From: Acinetobacter sp. Ac_5812
Lineage (GTDB): Bacteria; Pseudomonadota; Gammaproteobacteria; Pseudomonadales; Moraxellaceae
Reading direction: 5' to 3'
NCBI RefSeq assembly: GCF_013072695.1
Contig: NZ_LXUK01000008.1
Location: forward strand, 269,821-333,820
DNA length: 64,000 nt
Shown: piece by piece, positions 28,347 to 38,256 of the stretch
Numbering within the stretch: the first letter of the stretch is position 1
Layout of the letters: every line of letters begins with the position of its first letter
The notes under the pieces: generated by a model
What the model was told of the DNA's origin: nothing
The model's input: only the letters and a program-made list of their open reading frames with translations
Databases searched by the model: none
Program-made: the position numbers and the translations under genes

Positions 28347-30026
28347 TTAAGCTGGTTTACGTAAGTCTTTACGTAAGATTTTACCTACGTTTGACTTCGG
28401 TAATTCTTCCATAAACTCAACATAACGTGGGCACTTATAACCTGTTAGGTTTTGTTTTGCATAAGCAATAATTTCTTCAGTGGTTAAAGAAGGATCTTTT
28501 TTCACGATGAATAATTTTGGCACTTCACCTGATTTTTCATCTGGAACACCAATCGCAGCCACTTCCAATACTTTTGGATGTTTCGCAATCACTTCTTCAA
28601 TTTCACTTGGATAAACGTTAAAACCAGATACCAAAATCATGTCTTTTTTACGGTCAACAATCTTCACATAACCACGTGAATCCATCACACCGATATCACC
28701 GGTACGGAAGAAATTGTCAGCGGTCATCACTTTGGCTGTTTCATCTGCGCGGTTCCAATAGCCTTTCATGACTTGAGGACCACGGATTGAAATTTCACCT
28801 TGTTCACCCAGTGCAACTTCTTTACCGTCATCATCCAAAATTGCAACTTCTGTTAATGGCAATGGAATACCAATGGTGCCACTGAATTCAGTTGTTGCAG
28901 GTGGGTTCGCCGTTGCAACAGGTGAAGTCTCAGATAAGCCATAACCTTCGATAATAGTTGTACCTGTGATCTTTTTCCATGCTGCCGCAGTTGAAGGCAA
29001 TACCGCCATACCACCGCCCATTGCCATCTTCAGATTGCTATGGTCAAGTTGTTTGAATTCTTCATTGTTCACTAAAGCATTAAACAAGGTGTTTACCGCT
29101 GGGAAGAATGAAGGTTGGTATTTACGTAATTCACCCACCACTGCTGGCAAGTCACGTGGGTTCGGAATCAAGATATTGGCTTGACCTTTGTACATACCGT
29201 AAAGCGCACATACCATGAACGCAAAGATATGATAAAGCGGCAATGCACAAACAATGCGATCACCTTTCGCGCTGTCAGAAGCACCAAACTTGCTTGAGAA
29301 AATTGCTTCACACTGAAGTAAATTTGCAACAAGGTTACGATGCGTCAATTCAGCCCCTTTAGAAACACCTGTTGTACCACCTGTGTATTGGAGTACCGCA
29401 GTATCACTTAAGGTTAAGCTTGGACGCTTATAGTTGCTTGGATTGGCTTTGCTTAATGCAGCATTGAATTTGGTATGCCCAGGGATATTCCACGCTGGAA
29501 TTTGCTTACGCACTTTACGTAACACAAAGTTGACCAAGGTACCTTTTAATGTACCCAACATGTCCCCCACAGAAGCCACCACAACATGCTTCACAGGTGT
29601 TTTACCAATAATGCTTTGATAAACGCTGGCAAAGTTTTCAATGATTACCAACACTTCAGCACCAGAGTCATTCAATTGATGCTCAAGCTCACGCGCTGTG
29701 TACAGTGGATTCACGTTTACAAGCACCAAACCTGCACGGAATACACCTAAAGCAACCACAGGGTATTGGAAAACGTTCGGCATCATCACCGCAACACGTG
29801 ATCCTTTAGCTAGACCTAAGCTTTGTAAATAAGCAGCAAATTTACGGCTAGCGACTTCTAATTCATTAAACGTTAAAACTTTATCCATGAAGATAAAGGC
29901 ATCACGTGAACCAAATTTTTGGAAATTGCGTTCAAAAATATCAACAAGTGAGGTGTTTTCAGCAGGCAGTTCAACTGTTTCTGGAATTCCTGTCTTTTGG
30001 TATTCAGCAAACCAAATCTTTTCCAT
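28347..30026 (-). CDS. fadD: Long-chain fatty acid-CoA ligase
   Basis: A 559-residue adenylate-forming enzyme that activates fatty acids to acyl-CoA for beta-oxidation or lipid synthesis. The AMP-binding motif YTGGTTGVSKGAELTHRN, the motif GYGLSETSP, the linker FRTGDIG and the late KDMILVSGFNVYPSEIEEV are all intact. The length and the N-terminal EKIWFAEYQKTGIPETV match FadD. A GTAAC-N3-GTTAC palindrome lies about 36 bp upstream of the start. Confidence 0.93.
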   Translation of the reverse strand: MEKIWFAEYQKTGIPETVELPAENTSLVDIFERNFQKFGSRDAFIFMDKVLTFNELEVASRKFAAYLQSLGLAKGSRVAVMMPNVFQYPVVALGVFRAGLVLVNVNPLYTARELEHQLNDSGAEVLVIIENFASVYQSIIGKTPVKHVVVASVGDMLGTLKGTLVNFVLRKVRKQIPAWNIPGHTKFNAALSKANPSNYKRPSLTLSDTAVLQYTGGTTGVSKGAELTHRNLVANLLQCEAIFSSKFGASDSAKGDRIVCALPLYHIFAFMVCALYGMYKGQANILIPNPRDLPAVVGELRKYQPSFFPAVNTLFNALVNNEEFKQLDHSNLKMAMGGGMAVLPSTAAAWKKITGTTIIEGYGLSETSPVATANPPATTEFSGTIGIPLPLTEVAILDDDGKEVALGEQGEISIRGPQVMKGYWNRADETAKVMTADNFFRTGDIGVMDSRGYVKIVDRKKDMILVSGFNVYPSEIEEVIAKHPKVLEVAAIGVPDEKSGEVPKLFIVKKDPSLTTEEIIAYAKQNLTGYKCPRYVEFMEELPKSNVGKILRKDLRKPA

Positions 30027-30061
30027 AATGCCATTATCTCCGAGTGGTAATCCTTAAAAAT

Positions 30062-30074
30062 GTAACAACGTTAC
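30062..30074. promoter_or_regulatory. Candidate operator before fadD
   Basis: GTAAC-AAC-GTTAC is a perfect 5-bp inverted repeat about 36 bases upstream of the fadD ATG. This is the size and position of a TetR-family operator. No regulator gene is adjacent, so this is suggestive only. Confidence 0.35.
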
Positions 30075-30182
30075 GTCCATGACAAAACATTTTTTTTAAC
30101 TTTTTGAATTGCCCTGTCAATCTATTCAAACAATATGAATACATTGTCATATATAACGTATTTGTATCACAGAATACTAGCC

Positions 30183-32402
30183 TTATCTCTGAATGAAGAG
30201 TCTATTTGCTTTTTGATATCCGCGTGGTAAAAGTTGCCCCTTTGTTGCTCTTTTTCCTAGATATTTTTGGAGATCGTCCCCTTTCAGTTTTAGATGCTGT
30301 TGTCCTGCAGCGACTTGGATTATTTCATCTAAACTCAGGGTTGTCATGGATAAAATTTGCTCTTTTTCATCAAGTTGTATCAACTTGTTACCTTTACCTT
30401 TATTCAAAACAGGAAGTTCTGCTAAATCAATAATCAGTAAGCGCCCTGATGAACTGAGAATTGCAACATGGCTTGCTTGCTGAATTGGCAGCAATGGCAA
30501 AGCCGTTCCCTGATCTGCAACCGTCAAGAACGCCTTACCAGCTTTGGCATTGGTATCCAATTGTGCAGCTTGGGTTTTAAAACCATAACCTTTAGAACTG
30601 ACCGCAAGTAATTCACTATTATCGTCATCAATAAAGACTTGAATAAATGAAACCCCACTGGCTGGAGATAGTTTTGAACTGAGCGGTTCTCCTAAGCCAC
30701 GCGCCGAAGGTAAGCTGCTAATTGGCAAGGCATAACTACGCCCTGTTTCATCCAAGAAGTACACCCGCTGATTGGTCTTACCCACAGCATGACTTAAATA
30801 TTGGTCCCCTGCTCGGAAGTTGAGATTAGCGGCATCTACTTCCGCACCTTTGGCCGCGCGGACCCAACCTGCTTCCGACAACACCACAGTCACTGCTTCA
30901 GCTGGCATTAAATCTTGTTCTTTAATCTGTACCGCATCTGCACGGGCAACGATTGGTGAACGGCGATCATCACCAAATTTTTTCGCGTCTTCTTTTAACT
31001 CGCCGATAATCAAATTTTTCAATGATTCAGGATTTGCCAATTGCTCACGAATGATAGCAGCCTTGGCTTCCAGTTCTTCTTGCTCACGGCGAATTTCCAT
31101 TTCTTCAAGCTTAGCCAAATGACGAAGTTTGAGTTCTAGAATCGCTTCCGCTTGAATTTCATCAATACCAAAATGCTGCATCAATACAGGTTTTGGCTGG
31201 TCTTCTTCACGAATAATCCGAATCACGGTATCAATATCCAAGTAGGCAATTAAAAGACCTGCCAAGATATGTAAACGCTTTTCAATTTTGGTTAAATGGT
31301 ATTGCAAACGACGCGTCACCGTTTGCTTACGAATCTCAATCCATTCGAGAAGAATACGGCGAATCGATTTCACCTGTGGTCGACCGTCGGCTCCTATCAT
31401 GTTCAGATTGACACGATAGCTAGATTCTAAATCCGTGGTTGCAAACAAGTGACTCATCACCGTTTCTGCATCGACACGGTTAGAACGAAGTACAATCACC
31501 AAACGCGTTGGATTGCGATGATCAGATTCATCACGAATATCAGCAACCAAAGGCAACTTCTTGGCAATCATTTGATCAGCAATTTGAGTCACAACCTTTG
31601 AACCAGAAACCTGATACGGCAATTCGCTAATCACGATTTCATTTTTCTCGACCGTATACACCGCGCGAACACGGTAACTACCACGGCCTGTGGTTTGGAT
31701 TTTCAGTAATTCTTCAGGCGGAGTAATAATCTCGGCTTTGGTCGGTAAATCTGGTGCAGGAATATACTCTGCTAATTTTTCATCGGTGGTTTCAGGGTTA
31801 CGAATCAGCGCAATCGTGCCCTTCACCACTTCACGTAAATTGTGTGGCGGGATATCGGTCGCCATCCCCACCGCAATCCCAGTTGTACCATTCAACAGAA
31901 TATTGGGAATACGTGCAGGTAAGGTGATGGGTTCTTTCATGGAACCATCAAAGTTATCCTGCCATTCGCTGGTACCCTGTCCGAGTTCGCTCAGCAATAA
32001 CTCACTATAAGCCGATAGTTTGGCTTCGGTATAACGCATGGCTGCAAATGATTTTGGATCATCGGGTGAACCCCAGTTGCCCTGACCTTCCACCAATGGG
32101 TAACGATAGCTAAATGGTTGTGCCATCAATACCATCGCTTCATAACAGGCTGAGTCACCATGTGGATGGTATTTACCGAGTACGTCACCGACGGTACGTG
32201 CCGACTTTTTCGGTTTACCTGTCGATTTCAAGCCCAGCTCGCTCATCGCATAGACAATACGGCGCTGTACAGGTTTTAAACCATCACTGATATGGGGCAA
32301 TGCACGATCCATAATCACGTACATGGCATAGTTCAAGTAAGCCTGCTCAGTGAATTCGGCTACGGAACGGTTTTCTGTTGCATGATGTGCAAGGCTGGTC
32401 AT
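30183..32402 (-). CDS. parC: DNA topoisomerase IV subunit A
   Basis: The 739-residue DNA-cleaving subunit of topoisomerase IV. The winged-helix/CAP region holds the quinolone region [13 protein letters not shown] with Ser84 and Glu88, and the catalytic tyrosine Tyr124 in [11 protein letters not shown]. The C-terminal part (about 500-739) is the beta-pinwheel domain. parE is not adjacent. Both common quinolone-resistance positions carry the susceptible residues. The sequence is close to A. baumannii ParC as I remember it, with scattered substitutions. Confidence 0.96.
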   Translation of the reverse strand: MTSLAHHATENRSVAEFTEQAYLNYAMYVIMDRALPHISDGLKPVQRRIVYAMSELGLKSTGKPKKSARTVGDVLGKYHPHGDSACYEAMVLMAQPFSYRYPLVEGQGNWGSPDDPKSFAAMRYTEAKLSAYSELLLSELGQGTSEWQDNFDGSMKEPITLPARIPNILLNGTTGIAVGMATDIPPHNLREVVKGTIALIRNPETTDEKLAEYIPAPDLPTKAEIITPPEELLKIQTTGRGSYRVRAVYTVEKNEIVISELPYQVSGSKVVTQIADQMIAKKLPLVADIRDESDHRNPTRLVIVLRSNRVDAETVMSHLFATTDLESSYRVNLNMIGADGRPQVKSIRRILLEWIEIRKQTVTRRLQYHLTKIEKRLHILAGLLIAYLDIDTVIRIIREEDQPKPVLMQHFGIDEIQAEAILELKLRHLAKLEEMEIRREQEELEAKAAIIREQLANPESLKNLIIGELKEDAKKFGDDRRSPIVARADAVQIKEQDLMPAEAVTVVLSEAGWVRAAKGAEVDAANLNFRAGDQYLSHAVGKTNQRVYFLDETGRSYALPISSLPSARGLGEPLSSKLSPASGVSFIQVFIDDDNSELLAVSSKGYGFKTQAAQLDTNAKAGKAFLTVADQGTALPLLPIQQASHVAILSSSGRLLIIDLAELPVLNKGKGNKLIQLDEKEQILSMTTLSLDEIIQVAAGQQHLKLKGDDLQKYLGKRATKGQLLPRGYQKANRLFIQR

Positions 32403-32679
32403 TTCAGCGAGTCATCCAAAATCATTTATTATCGTCAATATTTTGTATGCTATGTGGATGCAGGCGTTGTGACAAGCCCTTGTTGTTGTTTAAACGTCAA
32501 ATGGTGTCTTGTTGGTTAAGGCATAACTTCTTTTCTAGACATTCTGTAGTTCCACTCCTACGCCACCTTTGTATATAAAAAGTAAAAAATATTAACAAAG
32601 CCATGAACCCCAACTATTATTAAGAATAATTTAATTATTTTTTTATATTAAATTTAAAAAAAAGAACAGGAATCAAAAA

Positions 32680-33186
32680 ATGAGAGCATTTGGAGTTAAT
32701 GGATCAACGACAAATCATGGTGGTTTTGTACAAGCAACACAACAAAGGAGTTCCTTCAATGGACAATTATTTTTAAGGGCTGGGGATGGCTTTTTTTGTC
32801 CACGTTGCAAATGCTGGTCAACCTTATTAAAAAGTAATGACCATGTCATCTTTGATGGTATCGCGGTTGCCTTTGTGGGTGATTTATTTTCCTGTGGCGC
32901 TTCTTTACAACCCAAACAAAGTCATGTCATTGGCGATGCAGGCGGCGCACCATGCCCATCAGCATTTCGAGCAGAATCCTCACAACGCTACTCTGGTCAA
33001 TTTCAACTCATCAATGAAGATGATCAACAACCACTTGCCCATGTGAAATATGTCATTGAACTTGCAAGTGGTGAAAAAATCCAAGGGACAACCGATGCTT
33101 CAGGCCATACGCATAAATTAAATGAAAAAGAACAAGCTGAAGGAATCAGCATAAGAATAGAAGAGTCTGATGATCATGGTTACTAA
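32680..33186 (+). CDS. PAAR-domain type VI secretion tip protein
   Basis: A 168-residue protein. Residues about 1-100 form a PAAR-type domain: repeated short beta turns with CPRCKCWSTL, SNDHVIFDGIAVAFVGD, then the HVIGDAGG turn. The Cys/His pattern fits the zinc site that sharpens the VgrG spike. Residues about 105-165 (FQLINEDDQQPLAHVKYVIE, then GTTDASGHTHKL) form a transthyretin-like beta extension that adaptor/effector-carrying PAAR proteins often have. CAGGA lies eight bases before the ATG. It overlaps the next gene by 17 bp, which marks that gene as its probable cargo. No other T6SS gene lies in the window, so this is an orphan tip island. Confidence 0.78.
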   Translation: MRAFGVNGSTTNHGGFVQATQQRSSFNGQLFLRAGDGFFCPRCKCWSTLLKSNDHVIFDGIAVAFVGDLFSCGASLQPKQSHVIGDAGGAPCPSAFRAESSQRYSGQFQLINEDDQQPLAHVKYVIELASGEKIQGTTDASGHTHKLNEKEQAEGISIRIEESDDHGY

Positions 33187-33937
33187 AAACGAATATCGCA
33201 CAACGACCAAACAAAATGCTCAAGTTGAACAGGTCAAAATGAATTTGCCTGTTCGTCTAGTTCTATATGGTGGTGCAAAATCTTTAGCTGACAATGGGGC
33301 TTTTTTCCATGCATCCAAAAATGTGGTTAAAGACTATAAAAATGATTTACCTGTTAAATCTTATTTTATCTCTCAAGGAATAAAACAGCTGATTGATACA
33401 ATAAATGCGCAAAAAGAAAACTCTATCCAATCCCTAGATATTTTTGGACATGGTTCAGAAGAAGGGCTTTATACGGTAATAGGTGCATCTTTGCATAAAA
33501 ATATAACAAAAAAAGAAGTTGATTCTCAAAATCTAGAATCGAATCTGTATAACAATATCAGGACTAAAATAAATTATTGGAGACCATACGGTTCCAACAA
33601 TTGGGCTAACTCATACACAATTTCAGATATTAATTTTAAAGTGTTTACTAATGAATCAAAAATAGAAATACATGGCTGCCATACTGCTTTCGATCGTCGA
33701 AGTGATACGCTTTCTGCTTTGCTATCAATCGCTTTATTTAAGGCGGGTAAAAGTAAAAGTGTGGTAATTGGTCATTCCGACTTTGCCAATCCCAATCGTG
33801 GTGGAACTAAAGAAATTGCCAAGCAAGATTACCGACATGAGGAACGGGTGATCTATAATAACGGCAAAGTTATTGCAAAGACACGTATGGAGGGAAGAAT
33901 ATCACCCTCATTTATCAAAAAAGCTTTAGGTGAATAA
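33170..33937 (+). CDS. Putative type VI effector with caspase-like His/Cys motifs
   Basis: A 255-residue protein of no family I can name. Two motifs stand out. SLDIFGHGSEEGLY has His94 right after a hydrophobic strand. SKIEIHGCHTAF has Cys170 right after the next predicted strand. Strand-HG followed by strand-GC is the catalytic dyad arrangement of the caspase/gingipain/CHAT fold. That assignment is my inference. There is no signal peptide or membrane segment, as expected for a T6SS cargo. It overlaps the PAAR gene and is followed at once by two small membrane proteins that could be immunity factors. Base composition is more AT-rich than its neighbours, suggesting transfer. Confidence 0.6.
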   Translation: MIMVTKNEYRTTTKQNAQVEQVKMNLPVRLVLYGGAKSLADNGAFFHASKNVVKDYKNDLPVKSYFISQGIKQLIDTINAQKENSIQSLDIFGHGSEEGLYTVIGASLHKNITKKEVDSQNLESNLYNNIRTKINYWRPYGSNNWANSYTISDINFKVFTNESKIEIHGCHTAFDRRSDTLSALLSIALFKAGKSKSVVIGHSDFANPNRGGTKEIAKQDYRHEERVIYNNGKVIAKTRMEGRISPSFIKKALGE

Positions 33938-34288
33938 ATGGAAGATTATAACTATTGGATAACTGTTTACGCTGCCGTCTTTACGATACTCATTGCTTCC
34001 TTAAGTGTTAACTCTCTTTTTTTCATAAAAGATAAAGTGAATAAAATTCTATTCTTCTTCGTTTTTTCTGGTCTATATTCTTTTATTTTAACTTACATTT
34101 TTCAAAAAGCCTATATTGATTACACCCAGCAAGAACTTCTATCTAAATTCATTTACACTGGATACAAAAAAAATTTTTTTTACGGGTCCATATATAGCAT
34201 TTTCTCAATTGCAATTTTAATAATAATTATATTAAGAAACTTTTTAACAAAGAATACTACATTGAATTTTAAAAAAAGAAATAGGTAA
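33938..34288 (+). CDS. Small membrane protein, probable immunity protein, copy 1
   Basis: 116 residues with three hydrophobic segments (about 8-28, 37-57, 85-107) and a basic C-terminal tail. The start codon directly follows the stop of the putative effector. It is about two-thirds identical to the next gene, with the same first 11 residues (MEDYNYWITVY). The position directly after a PAAR-effector pair is where immunity genes lie. If so, it protects at the inner membrane or from the periplasm. Function is inferred from context only. Confidence 0.6.
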   Translation: MEDYNYWITVYAAVFTILIASLSVNSLFFIKDKVNKILFFFVFSGLYSFILTYIFQKAYIDYTQQELLSKFIYTGYKKNFFYGSIYSIFSIAILIIIILRNFLTKNTTLNFKKRNR

Positions 34289-34292
34289 TAAA

Positions 34293-34628
34293 ATGGAAGA
34301 TTATAATTATTGGATAACTGTTTATGCTGTCATCTTTACGATACTCATTGCTTCCTTAAGTTTGAACTCTATTTTTCTCATAAAAGATAAAGTGAATAAA
34401 ATTCTATCATTTTTTGTTTTCTCTGGTTTATACGCCTTAATTATAAGTTATTTTTTTGAAAAAGCTTCTATTGGCTATACTCAGCAAGAACTATTACCAA
34501 TGTTTATCTATAAGGGTTATAAATCACATCTTTTTTATGGAGGAATATACTTTTTATTTTCAGTAGTTATATTTATTATTCTTATTATTAGAATAACATT
34601 AACTAGAAATAAAAATAAAATTCATTAA
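34293..34628 (+). CDS. Small membrane protein, probable immunity protein, copy 2
   Basis: 111 residues, a tandem paralogue of the preceding gene four bases downstream. It has the same N-terminus and the shared motif YTQQELL in the loop before helix 3. Differences concentrate in the second helix and the loop after it. The tail is shorter. Duplicated, diverging immunity genes are typical of polymorphic effector loci. Very AT-rich. Confidence 0.6.
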   Translation: MEDYNYWITVYAVIFTILIASLSLNSIFLIKDKVNKILSFFVFSGLYALIISYFFEKASIGYTQQELLPMFIYKGYKSHLFYGGIYFLFSVVIFIILIIRITLTRNKNKIH

Positions 34629-34632
34629 TAAT

Positions 34633-35416
34633 TTAAAAGCATGGTAATTGGGCATTACCACCTCTCCAATACAAATCTGGAGATTTTTCATTGAAATGAA
34701 TATCAAAGGGTACGTAACCATCAATTTCGATCGAATGAGACTAATAAGTACCTATAGTAATTCTTTTTAACATCTAAGACTTCATAAACCAGAGTGAATG
34801 AGATGTATCATAAATTGCCATAAACTACGATATATTTAGCACGCTTTAACTGGTCACGCCACCAACTGATTAAAGCTTTTAAAAATTTTTCTATCGCTAA
34901 ATTATTTGCAGGAATTTTTAGCATCTCATTGAAGATAAGGGTACATGTATGATGATCTAGGTAGTTGTATCCACATATATCAAAATTGTTTCCCGACAAA
35001 GTATTGCCCAATTGGTCTACAGAACAAGCGACTCTAAAAGTATCTAAAATATAATCAAAATCATGCACTGGAATAAAAATATCATTTGAACTGGTTTTAT
35101 GACTTTCAGATTCAGCCCAAAGAATAAAACCTATTTCATTCTTGGTTTTTTGTTGATTTTCACGTGTTGTAAGGAGCATCACTTGTGACTGGATTTTTTT
35201 AATCGCCTTTTCAACATCGAAATTACAACATTGATAGATATCTTGGGCGACCGAGATTTGACATTCAGTGGCTTGAATCACTTTTTCAATATTATCTTGA
35301 TGAAAATTAATTATTGCGGCAGATACATCATTTTGGTTTTCTTTTAAAAGTTTTATCGCGTATGTAAGTGGGATAGAGAGTTCTTTTCTTATCTGCTCAA
35401 TTTTCTCTCTATCCAT
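34633..35416 (-). pseudogene. Decayed gene with tandem UBA/TS-N-like helices
   Basis: The intact part (34,808-35,416, 202 residues from ATG 35416) starts with two similar helical modules: REKIEQIRKELSIPLTYAIKLL with DVSAAIINF, then IEKVIQATECQISVAQDIY with FDVEKAIKKI. These resemble UBA/EF-Ts N-terminal modules. After the TGA at 34,808 the same frame stays open for 29 codons. A one-base shift near 34,737 then opens a further 34 codons (GYVPFDIHFNEKSPDLYWRGG) ending at TAA 34,633. I read this as a full-length gene broken by a stop and a frameshift. The ATG follows the upstream TRIC-family stop by eight bases. Alternatively the 202-residue form is the real product. Confidence 0.5.
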
Positions 35417-35423
35417 TTTAATC

Positions 35424-36068
35424 TCAATGCTCATCTGTGGAAGAAGCAGACTCGGCATCATCTTCTTTATAGATAAATTTCGGCATTTCCAGACCAAAAT
35501 AAATCGCAATCAAACGAAGCGTAAAGCCAAAGACCAAGGTGAAAATCACAGTAAGATCGTGTGGCAAGCCAACTTCCAAACAGACCCAATAACAAATCAC
35601 GGCGACAAAGGAAATACTGGCATACAACTCACGGCGGAACACCAACGGTACGTCATTACACAAGATATCACGCAGAATACCGCCCGACACCCCAGTGAGC
35701 ACCCCTGCTACCGCAGACACCACAAAACCATGTCCCATCGACAAAGCAATCTGACAACCAATAATGGTAAAGCCGATTAAGCCCAAGGCATCTAGAACCA
35801 AGAAGATATTGCGCAGATGGCGCATCCATTTGGCAATAATAATGGTGACGAAGGCTGCAATACAGGTCAGCACCAAATATTCAGGATGTTTGACCCAGGT
35901 TAAAGGATAATGTCCGAGTAGCACATCACGTACCGAGCCACCGCCCAATGCCGTGACACAGGCAATCAGTACCACACCAAACCAGTCCATACTGCGTCGA
36001 CCTGCGGACAATGCGCCTGTCATCGCTTCCGCAGTAATGGCAATAATATAAATCACGGTGAGTAACAT
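35424..36068 (-). CDS. TRIC/YicG-family (UPF0126) membrane protein
   Basis: A 214-residue inner-membrane protein with seven hydrophobic segments and the family's two glycine-rich half repeats: LGGGSVRDVLLGHYPL (about 42-57) and SGGILRDILCNDVPLVF (about 128-144). Homologues are trimeric cation channels or glycine-transport candidates, and the physiological role is unsettled. The acidic tail EDDAESASSTDEH is unusual. It is followed after a few bases by the decayed UBA-like gene. Confidence 0.85.
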   Translation of the reverse strand: MLLTVIYIIAITAEAMTGALSAGRRSMDWFGVVLIACVTALGGGSVRDVLLGHYPLTWVKHPEYLVLTCIAAFVTIIIAKWMRHLRNIFLVLDALGLIGFTIIGCQIALSMGHGFVVSAVAGVLTGVSGGILRDILCNDVPLVFRRELYASISFVAVICYWVCLEVGLPHDLTVIFTLVFGFTLRLIAIYFGLEMPKFIYKEDDAESASSTDEH

Positions 36069-36120
36069 CTGCCTACATCCCTAAATCAGGCGTAAAAGTG
36101 TGCGCTATTCTAAGACAAAC

Positions 36121-36597
36121 TTAGATGAATTGTGCACAACATTGCTTAAATTTTTTCCCCGAGCCACAAACACAGGGTTGTTTCATGGTGATTTTCATGT
36201 CCAGAGTCGGGTCAAGGAAATACCACTGCTGTTGGTGTAATACAAAATGTGAAATTTCATGATGAATATGAGCTTGTGTACCATCATGATAATGTGCCTT
36301 AAATTCAACCAGCGCATGGGTTTTGTCTAGCTTGGGCTGATGCTGCACCACGTCCAGTTTGAGCCATTGGTTCGATTGACTCCAGTCAGCAATCGCTGCC
36401 CGATCTAAAGTGCTTTGTTGGCCCAAGGCTGTCGTTTGCAAAATATAGTCAATCTGCTTCAAAGCAAAAGCACTATAACGCGAGCGCATCAATTGCTCTG
36501 CAGTTTGAGCAACTTGCTGTTTTAAGTGCAAAGGCTGACAGCACGCAGCATATTGCCCTTGTCCACATGGACAATTTTGTGATGATGTCATTTCCAA
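36121..36597 (-). CDS. YchJ-family SEC-C zinc-motif protein
   Basis: A 158-residue protein with a SEC-C-type zinc motif at each end: CPCGQGQYAACC near residue 9 and CVCGSGKKFKQCC near the C-terminus. An NTF2-like YchJ domain lies between them (SRYSAFAL, YHDGTQAHIHHEISHF). YchJ proteins are widespread and without proven function. The second motif resembles the SecA tail that contacts SecB. It lies downstream of the TerC gene, beyond an extended hairpin. Confidence 0.83.
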   Translation of the reverse strand: MEMTSSQNCPCGQGQYAACCQPLHLKQQVAQTAEQLMRSRYSAFALKQIDYILQTTALGQQSTLDRAAIADWSQSNQWLKLDVVQHQPKLDKTHALVEFKAHYHDGTQAHIHHEISHFVLHQQQWYFLDPTLDMKITMKQPCVCGSGKKFKQCCAQFI

Positions 36598-36604
36598 TTC
36601 TCAA

Positions 36605-36662
36605 ATAAAAATAGCCCTGAGAAAAACCTTGTATCACAAGGCCAAACTCAAAGGCTATTTGC
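36605..36662 (-). terminator. Extended terminator hairpin after the TerC/CBS gene
   Basis: Outer arms AAATAGCC and GGCTATTT enclose an inner CCTTGT-N3-ACAAGG hairpin. A T-rich end lies on the minus strand about 10-70 bp after the stop. Confidence 0.55.
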
Positions 36663-36672
36663 TCAAACTTAA

Positions 36673-38256
36673 TTATTTCTCGGTCGTCTTCTCTTTCGCA
36701 ATAATGCGCACTTTTTCAATTTTGTGCCCATCCATTGTCACCACCTCAAAACGATAACCATCCACTTCAATCATGTCACCATTTTCAGGTAAACGACCTA
36801 GATGGAATAAGATATAGCCCGACAAAGTAGAGTATTCTTCGCTTTCATCGACCAAATCTTTGCCCAATAACAAAGAAACATGACGAATATCGGTTGAACC
36901 TTCTAACAACATCGAACCATCATCTAGACTTTCTGCAGTTGCTTCCAATTCATCTTCATCAGGGAATTCACCCGCAATCGCTTCTAACATATCAATTGGA
37001 GTAGCTATCCCTTCAATCGAACCATATTCGTTCAGGACAATCGCCATTTGCAGCGGTGCTTGACGTAACTGTTCCATCACCATCAGCACTTGCGCATTTT
37101 CATGCACGATCACAGGCTCGCGTAAGTGTTTACTGAAATCAATGGCACCTGTTTCGATGTATTCATTTAATACTTTATGGGTGAGAACAATCCCTTCGAT
37201 ATTGTCTAACTCACCACGGGCAATGATCAAACGCGAATGGGTCATTGCCATTAAACGTTCTTTTAACTCAGCGGGGTCATCATCCAAGTCTAACCATTCC
37301 AACTCGGGACGTGGTGTCATTACTGACTTAACTGGACGCTCAGATAAACCCAACACCCCTTGAACCAAGACACTATGATATACCCCATTGTCTTCATCAA
37401 AGACTTCTTTGGCGTAGGCCTGTGTCGCTAACACATCTTCAGCTTCTTTGTTTTGACCTTCGTTACCATTGCTCTTATTACCGAGCATACGCAGTACCGC
37501 AGAAGCAGTGCGGTAACGTAAATCAGTGGTGGTGACCAATTTCTCTTGGTTACGACGCATGGTTTGGTTGACCATTTCCACCAACACCGAGAAACCAATC
37601 GCAGCGTATAAATAACCTTTCGGAATATGGAAACCGAAGCCTTCAACCACCAATGAGAAACCAATCATCATCAGGAAGCCAAGACACAAGATCACCACGG
37701 TTGGATGCTTATTCACGAAATCCATCAATGGGCGTGAAGCCAGCAACATGATACCAATCGCAATCGTTACCGCGATCATCATCACTGAAAGCTCTTTCAC
37801 CATCCCCACTGCAGTGATCACACTGTCAAGCGAGAATACCGCATCAAGGACCACGATCTGCACCACCACCATCCAGAACACGGCATGCACTGGATTTTCT
37901 TCTTTATGTGCTTGTGTACCTTCAATCCGCTCATGCAGTTCCATGGTGCCCTTAAACAATAAGAACACACCACCAAACAGCAGAATCAAATCACGTCCAG
38001 AGAACGGATGATCAAAAATATGGAACAGCGGTGTAGTTAATGTCACCACCCATGCGATCGAAGCAAGCAAGATCAAACGCATTAACAGGGCGAGAATCAA
38101 ACCAATTTTACGCGCAGCATTACGTTGTTCTGGTGGTAATTTTTCTGCCAAAATTGCAATAAAAACAAGGTTATCAATACCCAGTACAATTTCAAGCACC
38201 ACCAATGTGGCTAAACCAACCCATGCAGCTGGATCTGACATCCATTCCAGAATCAT
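36673..38256 (-). CDS. TerC-family membrane protein with CBS and CorC/HlyC domains
   Basis: A 527-residue fusion of the YegH/YoaE type. Residues 1-235 form a TerC-type membrane domain with acidic metal-site residues ([11 protein letters not shown] near 22-32, [14 protein letters not shown] near 136-149). A CBS pair follows (about 300-425, with [11 protein letters not shown]). A C-terminal CorC/HlyC transporter-associated domain covers about 440-520 ([21 protein letters not shown]). Related TerC proteins export manganese, so a metal-efflux role is plausible. I looked for a yybP-ykoY manganese riboswitch upstream and could not support one. Confidence 0.88.
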   Translation of the reverse strand: MILEWMSDPAAWVGLATLVVLEIVLGIDNLVFIAILAEKLPPEQRNAARKIGLILALLMRLILLASIAWVVTLTTPLFHIFDHPFSGRDLILLFGGVFLLFKGTMELHERIEGTQAHKEENPVHAVFWMVVVQIVVLDAVFSLDSVITAVGMVKELSVMMIAVTIAIGIMLLASRPLMDFVNKHPTVVILCLGFLMMIGFSLVVEGFGFHIPKGYLYAAIGFSVLVEMVNQTMRRNQEKLVTTTDLRYRTASAVLRMLGNKSNGNEGQNKEAEDVLATQAYAKEVFDEDNGVYHSVLVQGVLGLSERPVKSVMTPRPELEWLDLDDDPAELKERLMAMTHSRLIIARGELDNIEGIVLTHKVLNEYIETGAIDFSKHLREPVIVHENAQVLMVMEQLRQAPLQMAIVLNEYGSIEGIATPIDMLEAIAGEFPDEDELEATAESLDDGSMLLEGSTDIRHVSLLLGKDLVDESEEYSTLSGYILFHLGRLPENGDMIEVDGYRFEVVTMDGHKIEKVRIIAKEKTTEK

